DNA of 42,449 nucleotides from JBAXLO01 sp037134755 (GTDB taxonomy: Bacteria; Bacteroidota; Bacteroidia; Bacteroidales; JACABE01). A model generated the notes under the pieces. That model was not told the DNA's origin and did not search any database. It was given only the letters and a program-made list of their open reading frames with translations. The position numbers and the translations under genes are program-made. Where the stretch lies: NCBI GenBank assembly GCA_037134755.1, contig JBAXLO010000010.1, positions 1 through 42,449 on the forward strand, read 5' to 3'. Of the stretch, positions 26,047-34,600 are shown one piece after another. Every line of letters begins with the position of its first letter. Within the stretch, counting starts at the first letter, position 1.

Positions 26047-27522
26047 ATGAGATTATTATTAAGTATATTGTTGATACTTTCAACTTCATTTATCACAGCT
26101 AAAGCACAAAGCATTCCCAAATCATATACACTGGAGGATGTTATTAAAATTGCTAAGAAACAATCTCCTGATGGATTAGTAGCAAGCAATAAGTTTAAGA
26201 GCAGCTATTGGCAATACAGAACTTATAAAGCAGGCTTTATGCCGATGCTTAGTTTTAATGCTACTATGCCAAATATCAACCGTAGCATTTCCAAAGTAAC
26301 TAGTTCTGATGGTAGTCAGACTTTTGTTGAAACCAAGTCAACGGACTATTCAATGAAGATGAGTTTATCTAAAACTATAGGTCTTACAGGTGGCCAAATC
26401 TTTATCAACTCCGGTCTCGAAAGGATGGATGTTTTTAGTACTTCTAAAACTACTTCTTACCTATCTAATCCGGTAACTATTGGTTTTAGCCAGCCGTTAT
26501 TCAGCTACAATTCTTATCGTTGGTTAAACAAGACTCAACCTTTAATTTATAATGAAGCTAAACAACAATATTTAGAGGATGTTGAGTTATTGTCACAGAG
26601 GGCTACTAATCTCTTTTTTGATTTACTGGATTCACAGATAAGGGCACGCATTGCTAAGATCAATCAAGCTAATAATGATACGCTTTATAAGATTGCCAAA
26701 GGTCGTTATAATCTTGGGAAGATAGCTGAGAATGAATTGCTGCAATTGGAATTAAGTTTGTTGAACTCTAATCTTCAGCTGGAACAGACACGTAATGATG
26801 TGGAGGTTGCTCTTTTTAAACTTAAGTCCTTTTTAGGTATTAAAAGTAATGATAAGATAGAATTATCAATACCGCAACAGTTGATGGATATTAAAATTGA
26901 CATCGACAAAGCTGTTACTCAAGCCCGATCTAATAGAACGGATGCTATTACTTTTGAGCGAAAACTTATTGAAGCAAAGAGTAATGTTAACAGAGCCCGA
27001 ACCGAGAACAGGTTTAATGCTAACATTTATGCTTTGTATGGCTTAACGCAAAGTGCCGATAATTATAGTGCTGTTTACAAAAGTCCTCTTGATCAGCAAC
27101 AGCTATCTTTAGGTTTGCAAGTGCCTATTCTTGACTGGGGTTTAGCGAAAGCTAAGATTAAGGTTGCCGAATCTAATCAGGAGCTTGTTAACACCCAAAT
27201 TGCACAGCAAAAGATTGACTTCGATCAGGAGATAATGATAAAAGTATTGCAGTTTAACATGCAATATAGCCAGTTGTTAATTGCTGCCAAAGCTGATACT
27301 ATTGGCGAAAAGCGTTTTGAGGTTACTAAAGAAAGATATATGATTGGTAAGTTAGGGATTACTGACCTCAATATAGCCATGACTGAAAAGGACCGTGCTT
27401 CGCAGGATTATCTTGCTGCGTTGCGTTCGTTTTGGGTTAACTATTTTGAGATGCGTCGCCTTACTCTTTATGATTTTCTTCAAGATAATAAGATTGATGT
27501 TGACTTTGAGACGATGAAGTAG
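26047..27522 (+). CDS. TolC family outer-membrane channel protein
   Basis: A 491-residue outer-membrane efflux protein with a signal peptide (cleavage after KAQ, about residue 21). Two TolC-type halves are seen, each with a long helical stretch; YTLEDVIKIAKKQSP opens the first and the repeated motif region LGLQVPILDWGLAKAKI the second, with the conserved RYMIGKLGITDLNIA near the end. It forms the exit duct for the adaptor/permease pair upstream in the same operon. The substrate is unknown. Confidence 0.9.
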   Translation: MRLLLSILLILSTSFITAKAQSIPKSYTLEDVIKIAKKQSPDGLVASNKFKSSYWQYRTYKAGFMPMLSFNATMPNINRSISKVTSSDGSQTFVETKSTDYSMKMSLSKTIGLTGGQIFINSGLERMDVFSTSKTTSYLSNPVTIGFSQPLFSYNSYRWLNKTQPLIYNEAKQQYLEDVELLSQRATNLFFDLLDSQIRARIAKINQANNDTLYKIAKGRYNLGKIAENELLQLELSLLNSNLQLEQTRNDVEVALFKLKSFLGIKSNDKIELSIPQQLMDIKIDIDKAVTQARSNRTDAITFERKLIEAKSNVNRARTENRFNANIYALYGLTQSADNYSAVYKSPLDQQQLSLGLQVPILDWGLAKAKIKVAESNQELVNTQIAQQKIDFDQEIMIKVLQFNMQYSQLLIAAKADTIGEKRFEVTKERYMIGKLGITDLNIAMTEKDRASQDYLAALRSFWVNYFEMRRLTLYDFLQDNKIDVDFETMK

Positions 27523-27530
27523 GTGGAGGA

Positions 27531-27571
27531 AAGTACTTCGAGTACTTGCAGTATTTAAAGTATTTGAAGTT
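27531..27571. repeat. Degenerate 9-bp tandem repeat directly after the tolC-like gene
   Basis: Units AGTACTTCG, AGTACTTGC, AGTATTTAA, AGTATTTGA and a partial AGTTATAAA, starting 9 bp after the stop codon. In gene sense it has the same core (AGTAYTT) and the same end (TTGAAGTT) as the array after the giant surface gene at 961-999. Confidence 0.8.
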
Positions 27572-27580
27572 ATAAAACTG

Positions 27581-27622
27581 AGAGCGGTTACCAGTTAGTT
27601 GGTAGCTGCTCTTTGTTTTTTC
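27581..27622 (+). terminator. Intrinsic terminator of the efflux operon
   Basis: Thirteen-base-pair stem AGAGCGGTTACCA/TGGTAGCTGCTCT (two G-U pairs), 6-nt loop, then TTTGTTTTTT. It lies 58 bp after the stop at 27522, just beyond the 9-bp array. Confidence 0.85.
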
Positions 27623-27623
27623 C

Positions 27624-27720
27624 ACTTAGCGATTTCAATTCGCTTAGCGGATATCTTTATTGCTTAATTTCTCTAGTCATTTATTCGCTAATCGGCAGAA
27701 GCCGATAAGCGAAGCCGAGA
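27624..27720. repeat. REP-like palindromic cluster
   Basis: Three copies of a 12-bp motif: TTCGCTTAGCGG (27639-27650), TTCGCTAATCGG (27684-27695) and, reversed, TTCGCTTATCGG (27702-27713). The last two form a 13-bp stem with one mismatch around an AGAA loop (27684-27713). It sits between the convergent efflux operon and LamG/FISUMP gene. Confidence 0.6.
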
Positions 27721-27729
27721 TGGAGTATC

Positions 27730-29211
27730 TTAATCTTTTAAACAACGAACAGAAAAGCCAGTTAACTTACCGACCCAATAACTGCCCGTACTGCCGTATC
27801 CGTAATGCATGTACCTAGCCCAGACTTCTCCAGTATTATACTCGGTAGAACTCCACCAAAACCCGTCATGGTTAATATCATTATATGACCCATCTACGAA
27901 ACGGAATCCAGAAGGAAGAGCAGTAAAACCTGTTTCATTGGTTGCTTCTGAATTTGGGCTCTGCCAATGAGCTAAGCCAGCTTCTTTTAGTTTGCCTCCT
28001 GCTATACTTTCTCCTCCTAAATAGTCTGTAAGAGTTGTCCATTCTGCATCACTTGGCACATGCCATCCTGTAGGGCAAAGGTTTCGTGAATCTACAACAG
28101 TGTACCAATTATATAATCTACCATAGGTAATGGCATTATTTGCATCGTTATTATAATTACAATAAGCTCCTGTTGTAAGATTACTCCAAGCTCCATTGTC
28201 AGTGATATTAGTAAGTATAGCATCGCCATTACGGTAATGAGTAACATTTAGGTTTTGTTTCATCCATGTTTGAGTACCAATTGTTACAGCTTCGTAAACA
28301 TTACCATCTATATCATGAGGAGGAGTTTGTGGACCATCAATCCATTTTACAGTATATGGCCAGCCACCTTCGTGGTAAAGAGTTTGGATTTCTGATGCTG
28401 ATAGAATGCGGTCATAGATACGGATATCATCTATCTTACCATTAAAAAAATAGTTATAACCACCGTTCTCTTTTTCAGTACCTATTGACCATGGTTGACC
28501 ATCGTATCCAATTGTACAACCGGCAGTACCTGAAGCAATAACATTTCCATTAATAAACAAAGTTAATATACCTGTTGTGTTATCATATTGGCTGGTTAGA
28601 AAAAACCACTTATTAAAAGGAGTATCTCCACTGTATGTAATCCAGTTACTACCATAATTCGAACCTCCTATGTTGGTTATATACTGCCCCATATACCATA
28701 ATCCAATAGATTCGGCTGTACTGTTGCCTGCATTCTTAGCCAGAATCATTCGCACACCTGAGTAATCTGAGAAGTTAACCCATGCACTGATGGTATAACT
28801 TTGAGGATGTAGATTAACATTGTCAGGAATCTCAATATAACTTCCATTAAAAGAATATGCACTATTTGGTTTCCCAAAACGATCAGTTGTTAGTGTTGCA
28901 CCATTTACAGTTCCATTATTCCCATTATTACTTTCGTCATTAGCATTACCGTTAAAAGGATAATTGGCAACAAGTCCATTAGTAGGTATCGTTGAATAAT
29001 TAGCATTGTAACCATTATTAAACTGAAGGCTTTGCCCGGGTAGCCCTGGAGGAACTGCTACCCACTCACTGCCGTTCCAATAGCTTATTGTACTATCAGC
29101 ACCAATTCTTATTTGTGAGCCTACGGTTTGTGCCTTTACATTTGTAAGCATCATACCAAAAACAAACAGCATTAAAGCTATTTGGGTAAGTCTTTGTAAT
29201 TGTTTCTTCAT
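27730..29211 (-). CDS. Secreted LamG plus FISUMP-domain protein
   Basis: A 493-residue exported protein. Signal peptide to about residue 28 (cleavage after KAQ); a short linker with a YWNGSEWVAVPPGLPGQ motif; a LamG/concanavalin-like domain (about 82-285) starting GLVANYPFNGNANDESNNGN and ending IDDIRIYDRILSASEIQTLY; then a Fibrobacter succinogenes major domain (FISUMP, about 295-493) with GTQTWMKQNLNV, GRLYNWY, CPTGWHVPSDAEWTTL and the closing GFSVRCLKD. LamG binds glycans or proteins; the role of FISUMP is unknown. No T9SS sorting domain is seen. Confidence 0.9.
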   Translation of the reverse strand: MKKQLQRLTQIALMLFVFGMMLTNVKAQTVGSQIRIGADSTISYWNGSEWVAVPPGLPGQSLQFNNGYNANYSTIPTNGLVANYPFNGNANDESNNGNNGTVNGATLTTDRFGKPNSAYSFNGSYIEIPDNVNLHPQSYTISAWVNFSDYSGVRMILAKNAGNSTAESIGLWYMGQYITNIGGSNYGSNWITYSGDTPFNKWFFLTSQYDNTTGILTLFINGNVIASGTAGCTIGYDGQPWSIGTEKENGGYNYFFNGKIDDIRIYDRILSASEIQTLYHEGGWPYTVKWIDGPQTPPHDIDGNVYEAVTIGTQTWMKQNLNVTHYRNGDAILTNITDNGAWSNLTTGAYCNYNNDANNAITYGRLYNWYTVVDSRNLCPTGWHVPSDAEWTTLTDYLGGESIAGGKLKEAGLAHWQSPNSEATNETGFTALPSGFRFVDGSYNDINHDGFWWSSTEYNTGEVWARYMHYGYGSTGSYWVGKLTGFSVRCLKD

Positions 29212-29240
29212 TTTTTAATTTATTTAGTAATTATAAGCAA

Positions 29241-29248
29241 CAAAAATA
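29241..29248 (-). promoter_or_regulatory. Possible -7 element of the LamG/FISUMP gene
   Basis: Minus-strand TATTTTTG fits TAnnTTTG and lies about 30 bp upstream of the ATG at 29211. A TTG lies 15 bp further upstream, shorter than usual. Confidence 0.4.
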
Positions 29249-29333
29249 AACATAATTATTTTACAAAAAAAGAAATTGGTAATGATATTAAAAAATAAAA
29301 TATTATTTTTCGGCATTTGTTAATAATTTACCC

Positions 29334-29341
29334 TATCTTTG
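29334..29341 (+). promoter_or_regulatory. -7 promoter element TATCTTTG far upstream of the unknown gene at 29912
   Basis: TATCTTTG followed by C is the commonest Bacteroidota -7 form, within ACCCTATCTTTGCC. The -33 box is not clear (TTG at 29317-29319 is only 14 bp away). A transcript from here would carry a leader of about 560 nt, including the 21-bp array, before the ATG at 29912. Confidence 0.55.
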
Positions 29342-29911
29342 CCATCGATTTCAAAATATATTAAAAAGAGATATTATCAATGCCTAATTAACAAAAAAGT
29401 TCGTACTATACGTTCACAAAGCAAGACTGCCTATTCAGTCAACGCAAACATATATCAATTTATCTGTAGGGGCATAGCTAAGTTAAAATCTCAATCATTT
29501 CAACACTTAATTTCATTAAAATACTTCTCGTTTTTATTCTTATATCATCTTAATCCGATATTTAAGGCTAAAAAGACACTTGTGTTCTATTTGCCGTTGA
29601 CTGGGCAGTCAGAGGCTTCGACTGGGCAGTCAGAGGCATTGACTCGGCAGTTGGAGGCGTTGACTGGGCAGTCAGAGGTCTTGACTGGGCAGTCAGAGGT
29701 ATCAACTCGGCAATCAAAGGCATCAACTCGACAGTCGGAGGCATTGACTCGACAGTCAGAGGTCTTGACTGGGCAGTCAGAGGCATCAACTCGACAGTCA
29801 ACGTCTTTTGGCTCTAAAAATGAGATAAATTATCTTATCTTTAATCTAATATCATTAAAATCAATACATTTATATTTTAAATTAAATAATTAAACATTTA
29901 AATAAAAGCAT
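29342..29911 (+). other. Long untranslated leader region with a repeat array
   Basis: A plus-strand open frame runs across it to 29893 but has no ATG at all and would have to start at a TTG overlapping the promoter box, so I treat it as non-coding. Its openness comes mainly from the 21-bp periodic array. Before the array (29342-29596) I see AT-rich sequence without a recognisable RNA fold, and after it 100 bp of AT-rich DNA to the next ATG. Confidence 0.45.
29597..29806. repeat. Ten-unit 21-bp tandem repeat array
   Basis: Ten units of exactly 21 bp. Most carry the core TGACTGGGCAGTCA or TGACTCGACAGTCA, itself an inverted repeat (TGACT/AGTCA around 4 nt), followed by GAGG and three variable bases. 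Units differ by recurring alternatives (TTG or TCA at the start; GGG, CGG or CGA in the loop) rather than random changes. No unique spacers, so not a CRISPR. Confidence 0.9.
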
Positions 29912-30535
29912 ATGTCAAATTTAATTCAAGTAAAAGAAGGAATTGAAGAAAGAAGATTACCTTATTTCCACCTCGAAATGTGCAGGTATGGTGCAAAACT
30001 TGTTGCAAATGGTAGTTTGGTGCCGGATTTAACCTTTACGGGAGTGGCTGTTTTAGGGATAAACACTAAAATGCACGCAAGTATGGTACTAGCTTTAGAT
30101 GATCACACTCAAAGTGCGGTTGCACACGGTTTTGAAAAAGAATTGCATGCATGTTTTAAGCAAAATGCAAGAGACACCGAAAAACAAGCTATTATCCTAA
30201 ATGATCTAACTTTACCAGCAAAGGTTGGACATGAATTAATTGCTGAAAGACCTCCAATAGTTATTCCTCCTATATTCTTTAAAAACACAAATATAATAGG
30301 GATTATGGATTATAGAGTTAAGGCTCATCCAAATGCTTATAACTACTTATTTGAAATAAATCAGATAAACGAAGATGGTTCGATATTTTCAACAACTGAA
30401 CGTCAATTGACAAATTCTAGTGGTATAATGGATGGTTTTGTTTCGGGAGCTAAATATTTAATCAGGTGTCAACCTATATTTATGGACAATGCAAAAGGAG
30501 AATGGACAGAATATTTTGATATAAGAGCAAACTAA
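29912..30535 (+). CDS. Unknown two-part protein with a C-terminal FN3-like domain
   Basis: A 207-residue protein without signal peptide, not assigned to a named family. The first 115 residues look helical (PYFHLEMCRYGAKLVANGSL ... HTQSAVAHGFEKELHACFKQ ... AIILNDLTLPAKVGHEL) with conserved-looking Cys and His. The rest (about 125-207) is beta-rich and resembles an FN3-like fold ending SGAKYLIRCQPIFMDNAKGEWTEYFDI. Proteins of this general layout occur in Bacteroidota, but I know no function. It is a single gene with a strong terminator and a 7-bp repeat directly after the stop. Confidence 0.7.
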   Translation: MSNLIQVKEGIEERRLPYFHLEMCRYGAKLVANGSLVPDLTFTGVAVLGINTKMHASMVLALDDHTQSAVAHGFEKELHACFKQNARDTEKQAIILNDLTLPAKVGHELIAERPPIVIPPIFFKNTNIIGIMDYRVKAHPNAYNYLFEINQINEDGSIFSTTERQLTNSSGIMDGFVSGAKYLIRCQPIFMDNAKGEWTEYFDIRAN

Positions 30536-30536
30536 C

Positions 30537-30566
30537 TCAATTACGAATTACGAATTATGAATTGAA
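30537..30566. repeat. Degenerate 7-bp tandem repeat after a stop codon
   Basis: Units ATTACGA, ATTACGA, ATTATGA and ATTGA, starting about 5 bp past the stop at 30535 and ahead of the terminator at 30587. Confidence 0.7.
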
Positions 30567-30586
30567 TACATGATTCGTTATTAAAG

Positions 30587-30626
30587 AAAAAACCTTCATT
30601 ATATTAGTGGTGAAGGTTTTTTCTTT
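30587..30626. terminator. Strong bidirectional intrinsic terminator
   Basis: Twelve-base-pair perfect stem AAAAAACCTTCA/TGAAGGTTTTTT with a 12-nt loop, then TCTTTT. The A run on the 5' side makes it work on either strand. Confidence 0.85.
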
Positions 30627-30795
30627 TCCTAATAGTCTTGTCTTCAATTTTAGGCATATCAAACTTACAACTTTAGGCACTACGTTTTCCTAAAAGTCTA
30701 AACTGCTAATAGCCTTTTCTTAAATTTTAGGCATTTCAAACTTCAAACTTTAGGCACTTCTTGTTTTCCTAAAAGTCTAATAGCCTAAACAGCTA
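30625..30795. repeat. 77-bp tandem duplication with an inner 8-bp period, running into a stop codon
   Basis: Copy one at 30641-30717 and copy two at 30718-30792 share TTTTAGGCAT, CAAACTT, ACTTTAGGCACT and TTTTCCTAAAAGTCTAA at a 77-bp offset; the tail of an earlier copy precedes them at 30625-30640. Each copy ends in CTAAAAGY-type octamers (CTAAAAGT, CTAATAGC, CTAAACAG, CTAAAAGC). The last octamer contains the TAG stop of the YhbP-like gene (30793-30795, minus strand). Confidence 0.75.
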
Positions 30796-31224
30796 AAAGC
30801 CTTCTTTCCAAATCAATTTCGTACCAAAGCCCAGGCGATTGTCAGTCATCTTAATAAAATCAGGGACGATACCCCATAAGGTAGTCTTCATTAGTATAGC
30901 TACCGGAAATTTCATCAGATAAGCTTTCTTGGCAAGCGATAATTCTTTACCTGCAAGCTCAGTAAGCACACCAGTAAATTGAATCCCTCTTATCTTACCT
31001 ATAACACCTGTTTCTAAAGCTATAGCCCCCGAAACAAAAGGCTGCTCTTGAACATCCATTATGTGCTTAGTAGTCTTGTCGGAGGTAAATACAAGCATGT
31101 TTAATTCATTAATATAAACATAAAAACAAGTGCAAGTGTATGGTTTATTATTACTTGAAGTAGCCAAAGTAAAAATATGATGTTGGTGGATAAATTTAAC
31201 TATCCTTTCGTCAACTGGATTCAT
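30793..31224 (-). CDS. YhbP-like (UPF0306) flavin-reductase-fold protein, PNPOx-like
   Basis: A 143-residue cytoplasmic protein of the pyridoxamine-phosphate-oxidase-like split-barrel fold. It resembles E. coli YhbP: HIFTLATSSNNKPYTCTCFYVY, SDKTTKHIMDVQEQPFVSGAIA, and GVIGKIRGIQFTGVL are the conserved blocks. Members may bind FMN or a related cofactor; activity is not established. Last gene of a likely three-gene transcript with the TSUP-like permease (15 bp upstream) and the large PD40 protein. The last codons and the stop fall inside an 8-bp repeat array. Confidence 0.8.
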   Translation of the reverse strand: MNPVDERIVKFIHQHHIFTLATSSNNKPYTCTCFYVYINELNMLVFTSDKTTKHIMDVQEQPFVSGAIALETGVIGKIRGIQFTGVLTELAGKELSLAKKAYLMKFPVAILMKTTLWGIVPDFIKMTDNRLGFGTKLIWKEGF

Positions 31225-31239
31225 GAAATGTGTGTAAAG

Positions 31240-31614
31240 TTATTTTTTTACTAGCATATTTACAGCTATCAGTATCAATGCAACTGCAAAGATCTTTTTC
31301 ATCTTTTCGGGAGAAATAGTTAAAGCTACTTTAGAGCCAAAATAACCTCCAACAAAGAAAGCAATAGCTATAACAGCAGCATATTTAATATTTAACTGTC
31401 CGGCTTTATAGTAATTATAACAAGCCATAAAACCCACGGGAGGCAACATAACCGCAAGACTGGTGCCTTGTGCAGCCTGCTGCGTTAATCCCATAAAATA
31501 AATCATCGCCGGAATCATAATAACTCCACCTCCAAGACCTACCATTCCGCCAAATATACCAGCTGCCATACCTATGGCAAGAAGAATTAAAATATCGTTC
31601 ATATCTTTTCCCAT
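31240..31614 (-). CDS. Half-size TSUP (TauE/SafE) permease
   Basis: A 124-residue membrane protein with about four helices. The signature GGMVGLGGGVIMIPAMIYFMGLTQQAAQGTSLAVMLPP matches one repeat of the TSUP family, whose full members have two such repeats in about 250 residues. A half-size unit would have to dimerise. TSUP proteins move organosulfur compounds or other anions; the substrate here is unknown. An alternative start four codons inside (ATG at 31602) is equally plausible. It starts 9 bp after the upstream gene's stop. Confidence 0.85.
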   Translation of the reverse strand: MGKDMNDILILLAIGMAAGIFGGMVGLGGGVIMIPAMIYFMGLTQQAAQGTSLAVMLPPVGFMACYNYYKAGQLNIKYAAVIAIAFFVGGYFGSKVALTISPEKMKKIFAVALILIAVNMLVKK

Positions 31615-31623
31615 TTTAATATG

Positions 31624-34600
31624 TTAGAAATCTAAACTTAATGAAAAATAAAAAACAATTGGTTGTATCACCCCGTTATCAACACCCCAAGCCCAATCAG
31701 CACGCATAAAGTAGCCTAATAGCCTTGAACGCAACCCAAAACCAAAACCTTCGACTATAGGTTGGATATCTTTGGTAAGGGTAATCGTTATAGGATTTCC
31801 GGGGATAATATGAGTAAACAAAGCATTATCCGGTGCCCATGGATTACTTCCGTTCCAGGCAGTACCTACATCACCAAAGCCTATGATCTGAAAGTTGTTG
31901 ATGAAATCAGACTTGATCGGTTTCTTCGAAAGATAACGGAAGATAGGGAAACGCAACTCACTGTTGAAAACAGCAAAACTATTACCATTGCGGATGTTCT
32001 GTGTAAACCCTCGCATGTTGGTGGCAAGCGTTTGATAAGCATAATTCTGGTCGGTTGCTATAGTGATATCATTGTTAAACTTTGGGAACAGCCAGTTATC
32101 AACACCTCCAAGATAATAAATAAGCTTATCGTGTCCAAATGATGTACTTGCAGCAAAGCGATTAGCCCAGATAAAGGATTTATGAATCTTCTGATAGTTG
32201 CGGAAATCAAAGCCCAGAACAAAAAGATCTTTTTCCTGAGTAATCATAGATTGATAATACTCTCCCCAGAATTTATATCTTGTGCCATAATAAAGATTAA
32301 GACCAATATATCTTGTATTATCAAAGATATATTCCCCTTTCAGCCCGCCCCAATAAGTGTTAACATCAGGAGCTTGAAGGTTAGCAATATCGTAAGTCGA
32401 GAGTATTACTTGTCGGTCGTTTCTTAAGAAAGCAGTTCCTTTTACACAACTAACAGTACTAAAAGGCCATTTAAGAATATAAAGAGCTTCATTAGTATAT
32501 TGCTTAGCATCATATTGAGAGGTTGAGTAATCAAGAGCCTGTCTGTGTAAGATAAGCTGCCTATCAAGACGTTTCTTTAAATTTTCATAACTAATAAGAT
32601 ATTCCATATCACTAAAGTCGAATGAAAACCTGATGCCACCTGTTAACCTGTAGTCTTCCATCAAATCCGACACTCCAACTTTAAGTAAAAGGTTCATGCC
32701 CGGATTTAAATAAATAGGAGAGCCCCCACCGGAGAACTGCTGGTAATTAGCATTAAGGAAACTGAAATCAATTTGAGAAGTCACGCCATTTATCGAATAT
32801 TGAACTTCATAATTTCGCTGCTTTGTTGCAATAAAAGCGGTGTCAAATTCTCCATTATTAGTATCCGTTGAATCTTGAAAATTAACCTTAACTAAAACCT
32901 GCTTGTCGAATCTATAATTATCTGTATCAACTTGCGTTGTGTCCTGTTTATGTCTAATATCTGATAAATGTACATTAACCAACCGCTTTCGCTTAATTAC
33001 CGGAGCTTTTTCCTTTTTAGAAGCGGCAGAGTCCTTCTTAATTACTATATTTGCTGCTATTAAGCTTTTGATATAAGCAGTAGTATCCGGTGTTGATTTC
33101 GTAAGATTCTTAGTAGGTACTTTATCAGTAACAAACATCTTATAAACCCCATCAACATAAATGATTTCACCTGTCTTCTGAGCTTTAGTATTAACATCCT
33201 GTTCGATGATACTTTGCCTGTAATTGGTAATCGGATACGATGAAGTTAAGTAACGGTAATGAACTGTAGTATCTATATGACTTATTACACTGTCGACACG
33301 GGCAATATACCTGTTTACCACCCCACTTTGATCACTTAGATAAGTAAGATAATTATTTTCGTACTCCATCGGATAAGATTCGTCTGCAAAAGGCGTCTTT
33401 GTTACTCGTCTAAGCATCTTAGTCTTCTTAGCATAATCATAAATAAAGATATCTTTATTAGTATTTATCTTGGCAACAAAAGGAGGATCAAAAATAATGC
33501 TGTCGTTAAAACGGTTGCTACTAAAAATAATCTCTTTAGAGTTGTTTATAAACCTAGGATTGAGATCATCATACATATCTTTTGTAATCTGTTCGGAAGA
33601 ATGCGAAGCAGTATTGTAAACAAAGATGTCTGACTGTCCATTTTGCACAGCAGAAAAAACAATAAGCTGACCGGTTGATGAATAAGAGAAGTCCAGAACC
33701 TTTTCGAAGTACTGTAGCAATTGTTTCTCAAAAGATTTCTTCTTAACATCATATAAATACATGTAAAGATGCCCATTCTGCTCAACAATAATGTTTAAAA
33801 GCTCACCTGTAGGATGCCAAGCAAGCAAAGGATACGAATAATCAGTCTTTTCATCAAGCTTATGCCCGGCTTTCATTATCTTATTATACTTCTTAGTAAC
33901 AGTATTATAAATCCAGACCTTGTATTTCCCCATTTCATTGCTTACATAAGCAATGTTTTCTCCATCAGGACTTATTTTTAGTCGATTATAGAGCCTTTGA
34001 TTCTTAATTTTTTTAACGATAGGGTCATCTTTAGGCACATCCAGAAGAGAAATTGGAGCATACTTTGTTTTATAATAAAAAATCCATTCATCCATTACCG
34101 TCTTATAATTAAGCCCGAGCACATACAGAAAACCCGTCTCTATATTACGGCTAACCCTCGACATATACACTATGCTTGCAATATTATTCTCACCATATTT
34201 CTCAGCAATATAATGCCAAAAAGAGTGACCTGCAATAATTGCATCTTCACCAGATAGCTTATAAAAGTCTTCGTAACGCTTTGACAGAACTCCATCTCTA
34301 ACTTTATTATCGATAGTTGTATTCCAACCCTCAGATATGTAAGCGACAAGCCCTTGCAGATACCATGGGGGAATACTAAAGATAGTATTGTTCTTGATCT
34401 TATTAAGAAGAGTGCTGCCATATATCATCTGATTGACGGTAACCTCAGCAATACCGGCTCTAATCTGACGTTCGAAGTCGACATAATCACCATTAAAATA
34501 AAGGAAGACCTTGTTGCCGATAAGGCGCGTAACTCCCCCTGTGTTATAACTTTCGTTACTAATATAGCCAATATTACTTTGCTTAAGATCCGAGAGTTTA

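Noticed and set aside
29597..29806. CRISPR array or coiled-coil heptad protein
   Set aside because: No spacers. The plus frame across it has no ATG and its only possible start overlaps the promoter box; the minus frame starts inside the array. The open frames follow from a period divisible by three.
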